From the NCBI GenBank assembly GCA_022577435.1, contig JAKOON010000107.1, positions 22,501-86,500 of the forward strand: DNA of 64,000 bases. The letters are read 5' to 3'. Positions 25,912-38,443 of this stretch are shown one piece after another. A program made the translations under genes and the position numbers. Origin of the DNA: Embiotoca jacksoni. Its lineage: Eukaryota; Chordata; Actinopteri; Embiotocidae. The notes beneath the pieces were generated by a model. The model saw only the letters and a list, made by a program, of their open reading frames with translations. It was not told the DNA's origin and made no database searches. Within the stretch, counting starts at the first letter, position 1, and each line of letters starts with the position of its first letter.

Positions 25912-28099
25912 TTAACGTATGAATCGCTGGAGGACATTTTAACGTATGAATCGCTGGAGGACGTTTTAACGTAGGAATCGCTGGAGGACGTTTTAACGTA
26001 CGAATCGCTGGAGATCGTTTTAACGTACGAATCGCTGGAGGACGTTTTAACGTAGGAATCGCTGGAGGACGTTTTAACGTACGATTCGCTGGAGGAAGTT
26101 TTAACATAGGAATCGCTGGAGGAAGTTTTAACGTAGGAATCGCTGGAGGACGTTTTAACGTGTGAATCGCTGGAGGAAGTTTTAACGTATGAATCGCTGG
26201 AGGACGTTTTAACGTACGAATCGCTGGAGAACGTTTTAACGTACGAATCGCTGGAGGACGTTTTAACGTAGGAATCGCTGGAGGACGTTTTAACATACGA
26301 ATCGCTGGAGGACGTTTTAACGTAGGAATCGCTGGAGGACGTTTTAACATACGAATCGCTGGAGGAAGTTTTAACGTAGGAATCGCTGGAGAGCATTTTA
26401 ACGTAGGAATCGCTGGAGGAAGTTTTAACGTATGAATCGCTGGAGGACGTTTTAACGTATGAATCGCTGGAGGAAGTTTTAACGTACGAATCGCTGGAGG
26501 AAGTTTTAACATAGGAATCGCTGGAAGAAGTTTTAACGTAGGAATCGCTGGAGGACGTTTTAACGTATGAATCGCTGGAGGACATTTTAACGTATGAATC
26601 GCTGGAGGACGTTTTAACGTAGGAATCGCTGGAGGACGTTTTAACGTACGTATCGCTGGAGGACGTTTTAACGTACGAATCGCTGGAGGACGTTTTAACG
26701 TACGAATCGCTGGAGGACGTTTTAACGTAGGAATCGCTGGAGGACGTTTTAACATACGAATCACTGGAGGAAGTTTTAACGTAGGAATCGCTGGAGAGCA
26801 TTTTAACGTAGGAATCGCTGGAGGAAGTTTTAACGTAGGAATCGCTGGAGGACGTTTTAACGTATGAATCGCTGGAGGAAGTTTTAACGTAGGAATCGCT
26901 GGAGGACGTTTTAACATATGAATCGCTGGAGGACGTTTTAACGTATGAATCGCTGTAGGACGTTTTAACGTAGGAATCGCTGGAGGACGTTTTAACGTAC
27001 GAATCGCTGGAGGACGTTTTAACGTAGGAATCGCAGGAGGAAGTTTTAACGTAGGAATCGCTGGAGGACGTTTTAACGTAGGAATCGCTGGAGGACGTTT
27101 TAACGTAGGAATCGCTGGAGGACGTTTTAACGTAGGAATCGCTGGAGGACGTTTTAACGTAGGAATCGCTGGAGGACGTTTTAACATACGAATCGCTGGA
27201 GGAAGTTTTAACGTAGGAATCGCTGGAGAGCATTTTAACGTAGGAATCGCTGGAGGAAGTTTTAACGTAGGAATCGCTGGAGGAACTTTTCACGTATGAA
27301 TCGCTGGAGGACGTTTTAACGTATGAATCGCTGGAGGAAGTTTTAACGTACGAATCGCTGGAGGAAGTTTTAGCATAGGAATCGCTGGAGGACGTTTTAA
27401 CGTAGGAATCGCTGGAGGACGTTTTAACGTACGTATCGCTGGAGGACGTTTTAACGTTCGAATCGCTGGAGGACGTTTGAACGTACGAATCGCTGGAGGA
27501 CGTTTTAACGTAGGAATCGCTGGAGGACGTTTTAACACACGAATCGCTGGAGGATGTTTTAACGTACGAATCGCTGGAGAGCATTTTAACGTAGGAATCG
27601 CTGGAGGAAGTTTTAACGTAGGAATCGCTGGAGGATGTTTTAACGTACGAATCGCTGGGGAGCATTTTAACGTAGGAATCGCTGGATGAAGTTTTAACGT
27701 AGGAATCGCTGGAGGACGTTTTAACGTAGGAATCGCTGGAGGAAGTTTTAACGTAGGAATCGCTGGAGGATGTTTTAACTTGGGAATCGCTGGAGAACGT
27801 TTTAACGTACGAATCGCTGGAGGACGTTTTAACGTATGAATCGCTGGAGGACGTTTTAACGTATGAATCGCTGGAGAGCATTTTAACGTAGGAATCGCTG
27901 GAGGACGTTTTAACGTAGGAATCGCTGGAGGACGTTTTAACGTAGGAATCGCTGGAGGACGTTTTAACGTAGGAATCGCTGGAGGACGTTTTAACACACG
28001 AATCGCTGGAGGAAGTTTTAACGTAGGAAACGCTGGAGAGCATTTTAACGTAGGAATCGCTGGAGGAAGTTTTAACGTAGGAATCGCTGGAGGAACTTT

Positions 28100-30190
28100 T
28101 CACGTATGAATCGCTGGAGGACGTTTTAACGTATGAATCGCTGGAGGAAGTTTTAACGTACGAATCGCTGGAGGAAGTTTTAGCATAGGAATCGCTGGAG
28201 GAAGTTTTAACGTAGGAATCGCTGGAGGACGTTTTAACGTAGGAATCGCTGGAGGACATTTTAACGTATGAATCGCTGGAGCACGTTTTAACGTAGGAAT
28301 CGCTGGAGGACGTTTTAACGTACGTATCGCTGGAGGACGTTTTAACGTTCGAATCGCTGGAGGACGTTTTAACGTACGAATCGCTGGAGGACGTTTTAAC
28401 GTAGGAATCGCTGGAGGACGTTTTAAAACACGAATCGCTGGAGGATGTTTTAACGTACGAATCGCTGGAGAGCATTTTAACGTAGGAATCGCTGGAGGAA
28501 GTTTTAACGTAGGAATCGCTGGAGGATGTTTTAACGTACGAATCGCTGGAGAGCATTTTAACGTAGGAATCGCTGGAGGAAGTTTTAACGTAGGAATCGC
28601 TGGAGGACGTTTTAACGTAGGAATCGCTGGAGGAAGTTTTAACGTAGGAATCGCTGGAGGACGTTTTAACGTATGAATCGCTGGAGGAAGTTTTAACGTA
28701 GGAATCGCTGGAGGACGTTTTAACATATGAATCGCTGGAGGAAGTTTTAACGTAGGAATCGCTGGAGGACGTTTTAACGTAGGAATCGCTGGAGGACGTT
28801 TTAACGTAGGAATCGCTGGAGGACGTTTTAACGTAGGAATCGCTGGAGGACGTTTTAACATACGAATCGCTGGAGGAAGTTTTAACGTAGGAATCGCTGG
28901 AGAGCATTTTAACGTAGGAATCGCTGGAGGAAGTTTTAACGTAGGAATCGCTGGAGGAACTTTTCACGTATGAATCGCTGGAGGACGTTTTAACGTATGA
29001 ATCGCTGGAGGAAGTTTTAACGTACGAATCGCTGGAGGAAGTTTTGGCATAGGAATCGCTGGAGGAAGTTTTAACGTAGGAATCGCTGGAGGACGTTTTA
29101 ACGTAGGAATCGCTGGAGGACGTTTTACCGTAGGAATCGCTGGAGGACGTTTTAACGTACGTATCGCTGGAGGACGTTTTAACGTACGAATCGCTGGAGG
29201 ACGTTTGAACGTACGAATCGCTGGAGGACGTTTTAACGTACGTATCGCTGGAGGACGTTTTAACGTACGAATCGCTGGAGGACGTTTGAACGTACGTATC
29301 GCTGGAGGACGTTTTAACGTACGAATCGCTGGAGGACGTTTGAACGTACGAATCGCTGGAGGACGTTTTAACGTAGGAATCGCTGGAGGACGTTTTAACA
29401 CACGAATCGCTGGAGGAAGTTTTAACGTAGGAATCGCTGGAGAGCATTTTAACGTAGGAATCGCTGAAGGAAGTTTTAACGTAGGAATCGCTGGAGGACG
29501 TTTTAACGTAGGAATCGCTGGAGGACGTTTTAACGTACGTATCGCTGGAGGACGTTTTAACGTACGAATCGCTGGAGGACGTTTGAACGTACGAATCGCT
29601 GGAGGACGTTTTAACGTACGTATCGCTGGAGGACGTTTTAACGTACGAATCGCTGGAGGACGTTTGAACGTACGTATCGCTGGAGGACGTTTTAACGTAC
29701 GAATCGCTGGAGGACGTTTGAACGTAGGAATCGCTGGAGGACGTTTTAACGTAGGAATCGCTGGAGGACGTTTTAACACACGAATCGCTGGAGGAAGTTT
29801 TAACGTAGGAATCGCTGGAGAGCATTTTAACGTAGGAATCGCTGGAGGAAGTTTTAACGGAGGAATCGCTGGAGGACGTTTTAACGTAGGAATCGCTGGA
29901 GGATGTTTTAACGTACGAATCGCTGGAGAGCATTTTAACGTAGGAATCGCTGGAGGAAGTTTTAACGTAGGAATCGCTGGAGGATGTTTTAACCTACTAA
30001 TCGCTGGAGGACGTTTTAACGTATGAATCGCTGGAGAGCATTTTAACGTAGGAATCGCTGGAGGAAGTTTTAACGTAGGAATCGCTGGAGGATGTTTTAA
30101 CCTACGAATCGCTGGAGGATGTTTTAACGTATGAATCGCTGGAGAGCATTTTAACGTAGGAATCGCTGGAGGAAGTTTTAACGTAGGAAT
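28100..30190. repeat. 4,425-bp-spaced copy, right member
   Basis: This is the right copy of the 23,675-25,765 segment. Similarity stops near 30,190, where a GGACG unit replaces a GAGAGCATT unit, close to the block B/C boundary. The copied tract includes the units with GTTTGAACG alternating with GTACGTATC (near 24,780-25,310 and 29,205-29,735). Confidence 0.88.
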
Positions 30191-30549
30191 CGCTGGAGGA
30201 CGTTTTAACGTAGGAATCGCTGGAGGAAGTTTTAACGTAGGAATCGCTGGAGGATGTTTTAACGTGGGAATCGCTGGAGAACGTTTTAACGTACGAATCG
30301 CTGGAGGACGTTTTAACGTACGAATCGCTGGAGGACGTTTTAACGTAGGAATCGCTGGAGGACGTTTTAACATACGAATCGCTGGAGGAAGTTTTAACGT
30401 AGGAATCGCTGGAGAGCATTTTAACGTAGGAATCGCTGGAGGAAGTTTTAACGTAGGAATCGCTGGTGGACGTTTTAACGTATGAATCGCTGGAGGAAGT
30501 TTTAACGTAGGAATCGCTGGAGGACGTTTTAACGTACGTATCGCTGGAG

Positions 30550-32610
30550 GACGTTTTAACATACGAATCGCTGGAGGACGTTTTAACGTAGGAATCGCTG
30601 GAGGACGTTTTAACATACGAATCGCTGGAGGAAGTTTTAACGTAGGAATCGCTGGAGAGCATTTTAACGTAGGAATCGCTGGAGGAAGTTTGAACGTATG
30701 AATCGCTGGAGGACGTTTTAACGTATGAATCGCTGGAGGAAGTTTTAACATAGGAATCGCTTAAGGAAGTTTTAACGTAGGAATCGCTGGAGGACGTTTT
30801 AACGTATGAATCGCTGGAGGACATTTTAACGTATGAATCGCTGGAGGACGTTTTAACGTATGAATCGCCGGAGGAAGTTTTAACGTATGAATCGCCGGAG
30901 GAAGTTTTAACGTAGGAATCGCTGGAGAGCATTTTAACGTAGGAATCGCTGGAGGAAGTTTTAACGTAGGAATCGCTGGAGGACGTTTTAACGTATGAAT
31001 CGCTGGAGGACGTTTTAACGTATGAATCGCTGGAGGACGTTTTAACGTAGGAATCGCTGGAGAACGTTTTAACGTAGGAATCGCTGGAGGACGTTTTAAC
31101 GTATGAATCGCTGGAGGAAGTTTTAATGTAGGAATCGCTGGAGGACATTTTAACATATGAATCGCTGGAGGAAGTTTTAACGTATGAATCGCTGGAGGAA
31201 GTTTTAACGTAGGAATCGGCAGAGGACGTTTTAACGTATGAATCGCCGGAGGAAGTTTTAACGCATGAATCGCCGGAGGAAGTTTTAATGTAGGAATCGC
31301 TGGAGGACGTTTTAACGTATGAATCGCTGGAGGAAGTTTTAATGTAGGAATCGCTGGAGGACGTTTTAACGTATGAATCGCTGGAGGAAGTTTTAACGTA
31401 GGAATCGCTGGAGGACGTTTTAACGTACGAATCGCTGGAGGACGTTTTAACGTACGAATCGCTGGAGAGCATTTTAACGTAGGAATCGCTGGAGGAAGTT
31501 TTAACGTACGAATCGCTGGAGGACGTTTTAACGTTGGAATCGCTGGAGGAAGGTTTAACGTACGAATCGCTGGAGGAAGTTTTAACGTAGGAATCGCTGG
31601 AGGAAGTTTTAACGTACGAATCGCTGGAGGAAGTTTTAACGTAGGAATCGCTGGAGGAAGTTTTAACGTAGGAATCGCTGGAGGAAGTTTTAACGTAGGA
31701 ATCGCTGGAGGAAGTTTTAACGTAGGAATCGCTGGAGGAAGTTTTAACGTAGGAATCGCTCGAGGACGTTTTAACGTATGAATCGCTGGAGGAAGTTTTA
31801 ACGTAGGAATCGCTGGAGGAATTTTCAACGTAGGAATCGCTGGAGGAAGTTTTAACGTACGAATCGCTGGAGGAAGTTTTAACGTAGGAATCGCTGGAGG
31901 AAGTTTTAACGTAGGAATCGCAGGAGGACGTTTTAACGTAGGAATCGCTGGAGGAAGTTTTAACTTATGAATCGCTGGAGGAAGTTTTAACGTAGGAATC
32001 GCTGGAGGAAGTTTTAACGTACGAATCGCTGGAGGAAGTTTTAACGTATGAATCGCCGGAGGAAGTTTTAACGTAGGAATCGCCGGAGGACGTTTTAACG
32101 TAGGAATCGCCGGAGGAAGTTTTAACGTATGAATCGCTGGAGGAAGTTTTAACGTAGGAATCGCCGGAGGACGTTTTAACGTATGAATCGCCGGAGGAAG
32201 TTTTAACGTATGAATCGCCGGAGGAAGTTTTATTGTAGGAATCGCTGGAGGAAGTTTTAATGTAGGAATCGCTGGAGGACGTTTTAACGTATTAATCGCT
32301 GGAGGAAGTTTTAACGTAGGAATCGCTGGAGGACGTTTTAACGTACGAATCGCTGGAGGACGTTTTAACGTACGAATCGCTGGAGAGCATTTTAACGTAG
32401 GAATCGCTGGAGGAAGTTTTAACGTAGGAATCGCTGGAGGACGTTTTAACGTTGGAATCGCTGGAGGAAGGTTTAACGTACGAATCGCTGGAGGAAGTTT
32501 TAACGTAGGAATCGCTGGAGGAAGTTTTAACGTACGAATCGCTGGAGGAAGTTTTAACGTAGGAATCGCTGGAGGAAGTTTTAACGTAGGAATCGCTGGA
32601 GGAAGTTTTA
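30550..32610. repeat. 2,106-bp higher-order copy C1
   Basis: This is repeated at 32,656-34,716 at an offset of 2,106 bp (78 units). Markers are CGCTTAAGG (TTAA at 30761 and 32867), GTTGGAATC (31534 and 33640; 32452 and 34558), AACTTATG (TTA at 31965 and 34071) and GTATTAATC (TTA at 32292 and 34398). The left boundary falls between a mismatched unit at 30,535 and a matched one at 30,562. The right boundary is near 32,610. Confidence 0.9.
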
Positions 32611-32655
32611 ACGTATGAATCGCTGGAGGAAGTTTTAACGTAGGAATCGCTGGAG

Positions 32656-34716
32656 GACGTTTTAACATACGAATCGCTGGAGGACGTTTTAACGTAGGAA
32701 TCGCTGGAGGACGTTTTAACATACGAATCGCTGGAGGAAGTTTTAACGTAGGAATCGCTGGAGAGCATTTTAACGTAGGAATCGCTGGAGGAAGTTTGAA
32801 CGTATGAATCGCTGGAGGACGTTTTAACGTATGAATCGCTGGAGGAAGTTTTAACATAGGAATCGCTTAAGGAAGTTTTAACGTAGGAATCGCTGGAGGA
32901 CGTTTTAACGTATGAATCGCTGGAGGACATTTTAACGTATGAATCGCTGGAGGACGTTTTAACGTATGAATCGCCGGAGGAAGTTTTAACGTATGAATCG
33001 CCGGAGGAAGTTTTAACGTAGGAATCGCTGGAGAGCATTTTAACGTAGGAATCGCTGGAGGAAGTTTTAACGTAGGAATCGCTGGAGGACGTTTTAACGT
33101 ATGAATCGCTGGAGGACGTTTTAACGTATGAATCGCTGGAGGACGTTTTAACGTAGGAATCGCTGGAGAACGTTTTAACGTAGGAATCGCTGGAGGACGT
33201 TTTAACGTATGAATCGCTGGAGGAAGTTTTAATGTAGGAATCGCTGGAGGACATTTTAACATATGAATCGCTGGAGGAAGTTTTAACGTATGAATCGCTG
33301 GAGGAAGTTTTAACGTAGGAATCGGCAGAGGACGTTTTAACGTATGAATCGCCGGAGGAAGTTTTAACGCATGAATCGCCGGAGGAAGTTTTAATGTAGG
33401 AATCGCTGGAGGACGTTTTAACGTATGAATCGCTGGAGGAAGTTTTAATGTAGGAATCGCTGGAGGACGTTTTAACGTATGAATCGCTGGAGGAAGTTTT
33501 AACGTAGGAATCGCTGGAGGACGTTTTAACGTACGAATCGCTGGAGGACGTTTTAACGTACGAATCGCTGGAGAGCATTTTAACGTAGGAATCGCTGGAG
33601 GAAGTTTTAACGTACGAATCGCTGGAGGACGTTTTAACGTTGGAATCGCTGGAGGAAGGTTTAACGTACGAATCGCTGGAGGAAGTTTTAACGTAGGAAT
33701 CGCTGGAGGAAGTTTTAACGTACGAATCGCTGGAGGAAGTTTTAACGTAGGAATCGCTGGAGGAAGTTTTAACGTAGGAATCGCTGGAGGAAGTTTTAAC
33801 GTAGGAATCGCTGGAGGAAGTTTTAACGTAGGAATCGCTGGAGGAAGTTTTAACGTAGGAATCGCTCGAGGACGTTTTAACGTATGAATCGCTGGAGGAA
33901 GTTTTAACGTAGGAATCGCTGGAGGAATTTTCAACGTAGGAATCGCTGGAGGAAGTTTTAACGTACGAATCGCTGGAGGAAGTTTTAACGTAGGAATCGC
34001 TGGAGGAAGTTTTAACGTAGGAATCGCAGGAGGACGTTTTAACGTAGGAATCGCTGGAGGAAGTTTTAACTTATGAATCGCTGGAGGAAGTTTTAACGTA
34101 GGAATCGCTGGAGGAAGTTTTAACGTACGAATCGCTGGAGGAAGTTTTAACGTATGAATCGCCGGAGGAAGTTTTAACGTAGGAATCGCCGGAGGACGTT
34201 TTAACGTAGGAATCGCCGGAGGAAGTTTTAACGTATGAATCGCTGGAGGAAGTTTTAACGTAGGAATCGCCGGAGGACGTTTTAACGTATGAATCGCCGG
34301 AGGAAGTTTTAACGTATGAATCGCCGGAGGAAGTTTTATTGTAGGAATCGCTGGAGGAAGTTTTAATGTAGGAATCGCTGGAGGACGTTTTAACGTATTA
34401 ATCGCTGGAGGAAGTTTTAACGTAGGAATCGCTGGAGGACGTTTTAACGTACGAATCGCTGGAGGACGTTTTAACGTACGAATCGCTGGAGAGCATTTTA
34501 ACGTAGGAATCGCTGGAGGAAGTTTTAACGTAGGAATCGCTGGAGGACGTTTTAACGTTGGAATCGCTGGAGGAAGGTTTAACGTACGAATCGCTGGAGG
34601 AAGTTTTAACGTAGGAATCGCTGGAGGAAGTTTTAACGTACGAATCGCTGGAGGAAGTTTTAACGTAGGAATCGCTGGAGGAAGTTTTAACGTAGGAATC
34701 GCTGGAGGAAGTTTTA
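32656..34716. repeat. 2,106-bp higher-order copy C2
   Basis: This is the tandem partner of 30,550-32,610. All rare units, including four that create stop codons in the minus-strand serine frame or its neighbour, are copied at the same offset. The duplication is therefore younger than those mutations. Confidence 0.9.
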
Positions 34717-35339
34717 ACGTAGGAATCGCTGGAGGAAGTTTTAACGTAGGAATCGCTCGAGGACGTTTTAACGTATGAATCGCTGGAGGAATTTTTAACG
34801 TAGGAATCGCTGGAGGAATTTTCAACGTAGGAATCGCTGGAGGAAGTTTTAACGTACGAATCGCTGGAGGAAGTTTTAACGTAGGAATCGCTGGAGGAAG
34901 TTTTAACGTACGAATCGCTGGAGGAAGTTTTAACGTATGAATCGCCGGAGGAAGTTTTAACGTAGGAATCGCCGGAGGACGTTTTAACGTAGGAATCGCC
35001 GGAGGAAGTTTTAACGTATGAATCGCTGGAGGAAGTTTTAACGTAGGAATCGCCGGAGGACGTTTTAACGTATGAATCGCCGGAGGAAGTTTTAACGTAT
35101 GAATCGCCGGAGGAAGTTTTATTGTAGGAATCGCTGGAGGACGTTTTAACGTATGAATCGCTGGAGGAAGTTTTAATGTAGGAATCGCTGGAGGACGTTT
35201 TAACGTATGAATCGCTGGAGGAAGTTTTAACGTAGGAATCGCTGGAGGACGTTTTAACGTACGAATCGCTGGAGGACGTTTTAACGTACGAATCGCTGGA
35301 GAGCATTTTAACGTAGGAATCGCTGGAGGAAGTTTTAAC

Positions 35340-36850
35340 GTAGGAATCGCTGGAGGACGTTTTAACGTTGGAATCGCTGGAGGAAGGTTTAACGTACGAA
35401 TCGCTGGAGGAAGTTTTAACGTAGGAATCGCTGGAGGAAGTTTTAACGTACGAATCGCTGGAGGAAGTTTTAACGTAGGAATCGCTGGAGGAAGTTTTAA
35501 CGTAGGAATCGCTGGAGGAAGTTTTAACGTAGGAATCGCTGGAGGAAGTTTTAACGTAGGAATCGCTCGAGGACGTTTTAACGTATGAATCGCTGGAGGA
35601 ATTTTTAACGTAGGAATCGCTGGAGGAATTTTCAACGTAGGAATCGCTGGAGGAAGTTTTAACGTACGAATCGCTGGAGGAAGTTTTAACGTAGGAATCG
35701 CTGGAGGAAGTTTTAACGTAGGAATCGCAGGAGGACGTTTTAACGTAGGAATCGCTGGAGGAAGTTTTAACGTATGAATCGCTGGAGGACGTTTTAACGT
35801 ATGAATCGCTGGAGGACGTTTTAACGTAGGAATCGCTGGAGGACGTTTTAACGTACGAATCGCTGGAGGACGTTTTAACGTACGAATCGCTGGAGAGCAT
35901 TTTAACGTAGGAATCGCTGGAGGAAGTTTTAACGTAGGAATCGCTGGAGGACGTTTTAACGTTGGAATCGCTGGAGGAAGGTTTAACGTACGAATCGCTG
36001 GAGGAAGTTTTAACGTAGGAATCGCTGGAGGAAGTTTTAACGTACGAATCGCTGGAGGAAGTTTTAACGTATGAATCGCTGGAGGAAGTTTTAACGTAGG
36101 AATCGCCGGAGGACGTTTTAACGTAGGAATCGCCGGAGGAAGTTTTAACGTATGAATCGCCGGAGTAAGTTTTAACGTATGAATCGCCGGAGGAAGTTTT
36201 AACGTAGGAATCGCTGGAGAGCATTTTAACGTAGGAATCGCTGGAGGAAGTTTTAATGTAGGAATCGCTGGAGGACGTTTTAACGTATGAATCGCTGGAG
36301 GAAGTTTTAACGTAGGAATCGCTGGAGGACGTTTTAACGTACGAATCGCTGGAGGACGTTTTAACGTACGAATCGCTGGAGAGCATTTTAACGTAGGAAT
36401 CGCTGGAGGAAGTTTTAACGTAGGAATCGCTGGAGGACGTTTTAACGTTGGAATCGCTGGAGGAAGGTTTAACGTACGAATCGCTGGAGGAAGTTTTAAC
36501 GTAGGAATCGCTGGAGGAAGTTTTAACGTACGAATCGCTGGAGGAAGTTTTAACGTAGGAATCGCTGGAGGAAGTTTTAACGTACGAATCGCTGGAGGAA
36601 GTTTTAACGTAGGAATCGCTGGAGGAAGTTTTAACGTAGGAATCGCTGGAGGAAGTTTTCACGTATGAATCGCTGGAGGAAGTTTTAACGTAGGAATCGC
36701 TGGAGGACGTTTTAACGTAGGAATCGCTGGAGGAAGTTTTAACGTATGAATCGCCGGAGGAAGTTTTAACGTATGAATCGCCGGAGGAAGTTTTAACGTA
36801 TGAATCGCTGGAGGAAGTTTTAACGTACGAATCGCTGGAGGAAGTTTTAA
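35340..36850. repeat. 1,593-bp higher-order copy C3
   Basis: This is repeated at 36,933-38,443 at an offset of 1,593 bp (59 units). GTTGGAATC markers at 35368, 35962 and 36448 recur at 36961, 37555 and 38041. The TTTTCACG unit at 36659 recurs at 38252, and the CGCAGGAG unit at 35727 at 37320. The match ends where TTTTAATG (near 36,850) meets TTTTAGCATAGG (near 38,443). Confidence 0.85.
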
Positions 36851-36932
36851 TGTAGGAATCGCTGGAGGACGTTTTAACGTATGAATCGCTGGAGGAAGTT
36901 TTAACGTAGGAATCGCTGGAGGAAGTTTTAAC

Positions 36933-38443
36933 GTAGGAATCGCTGGAGGACGTTTTAACGTTGGAATCGCTGGAGGAAGGTTTAACGTACGAATCGCTGG
37001 AGGAAGTTTTAACGTAGGAATCGCTGGAGGAAGTTTTAACGTACGAATCGCTGGAGGAAGTTTTAACGTAGGAATCGCTGGAGGAAGTTTTAACGTAGGA
37101 ATCGCTGGAGGAAGTTTTAACGTAGGAATCGCTGGAGGAAGTTTTAACGTAGGAATCGCTCGAGGACGTTTTAACGTATGAATCGCTGGAGGAATTTTTA
37201 ACGTAGGAATCGCTGGAGGAATTTTCAACGTAGGAATCGCTGGAGGAAGTTTTAACGTACGAATCGCTGGAGGAAGTTTTAACGTAGGAATCGCTGGAGG
37301 AAGTTTTAACGTAGGAATCGCAGGAGGACGTTTTAACGTAGGAATCGCTGGAGGAAGTTTTAACGTATGAATCGCTGGAGGACGTTTTAACGTATGAATC
37401 GCTGGAGGACGTTTTAACGTAGGAATCGCTGGAGGACGTTTTAACGTACGAATCGCTGGAGGACGTTTTAACGTACGAATCGCTGGAGAGCATTTTAACG
37501 TAGGAATCGCTGGAGGAAGTTTTAACGTAGGAATCGCTGGAGGACGTTTTAACGTTGGAATCGCTGGAGGAAGGTTTAACGTACGAATCGCTGGAGGAAG
37601 TTTTAACGTAGGAATCGCTGGAGGAAGTTTTAACGTACGAATCGCTGGAGGAAGTTTTAACGTATGAATCGCTGGAGGAAGTTTTAACGTAGGAATCGCC
37701 GGAGGACGTTTTAACGTAGGAATCGCCGGAGGAAGTTTTAACGTATGAATCGCCGGAGTAAGTTTTAACGTATGAATCGCCGGAGGAAGTTTTAACGTAG
37801 GAATCGCTGGAGAGCATTTTAACGTAGGAATCGCTGGAGGAAGTTTTAATGTAGGAATCGCTGGAGGACGTTTTAACGTATGAATCGCTGGAGGAAGTTT
37901 TAACGTAGGAATCGCTGGAGGACGTTTTAACGTACGAATCGCTGGAGGACGTTTTAACGTACGAATCGCTGGAGAGCATTTTAACGTAGGAATCGCTGGA
38001 GGAAGTTTTAACGTAGGAATCGCTGGAGGACGTTTTAACGTTGGAATCGCTGGAGGAAGGTTTAACGTACGAATCGCTGGAGGAAGTTTTAACGTAGGAA
38101 TCGCTGGAGGAAGTTTTAACGTACGAATCGCTGGAGGAAGTTTTAACGTAGGAATCGCTGGAGGAAGTTTTAACGTACGAATCGCTGGAGGAAGTTTTAA
38201 CGTAGGAATCGCTGGAGGAAGTTTTAACGTAGGAATCGCTGGAGGAAGTTTTCACGTATGAATCGCTGGAGGAAGTTTTAACGTAGGAATCGCTGGAGGA
38301 CGTTTTAACGTAGGAATCGCTGGAGGAAGTTTTAACGTATGAATCGCCGGAGGAAGTTTTAACGTATGAATCGCCGGAGGAAGTTTTAACGTATGAATCG
38401 CTGGAGGAAGTTTTAACGTACGAATCGCTGGAGGAAGTTTTAG
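36933..38443. repeat. 1,593-bp higher-order copy C4
   Basis: This is the partner of 35,340-36,850. At its right end it joins a tract that resembles block B (TTTTAGCATAGG, GTACGTATC, GTTTGAACG, AACACACG). That junction is a visible recombination point between subfamilies. Confidence 0.82.

Larger units (their letters stand above)
16000..30550. repeat. Satellite block B (middle subfamily)
   Basis: Units here alternate TAGG and TACG forms, with GAGAGCATT followed by TTAACG, frequent ACATACG and GATGTT units, and local marker units. The markers are CTTTTCACG near 21700, 22780, 23671, 24535, 27286, 28096 and 28960, AACACACG, AACGTTCG and TTTTAGCATAGG. The block lacks the GCCGGAG, GGAAGGTTT and GCTCGAGG variants that fill block C. 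It holds the first three of the seven 24-bp units. Higher-order copies of 1,080 bp and 4,425 bp are described separately. Confidence 0.8.

Noticed and set aside
24780..30026. Plus-strand ORFs of NVGIAGGSF repeats, with a glycine-rich nonapeptide recalling RTX-type repeats
   Set aside because: They exist only where runs of TAGG and TACG units lack the TATG form, which gives TGA. The nonapeptide lacks the GGxGxDx calcium-binding pattern. They are shadows of the satellite.
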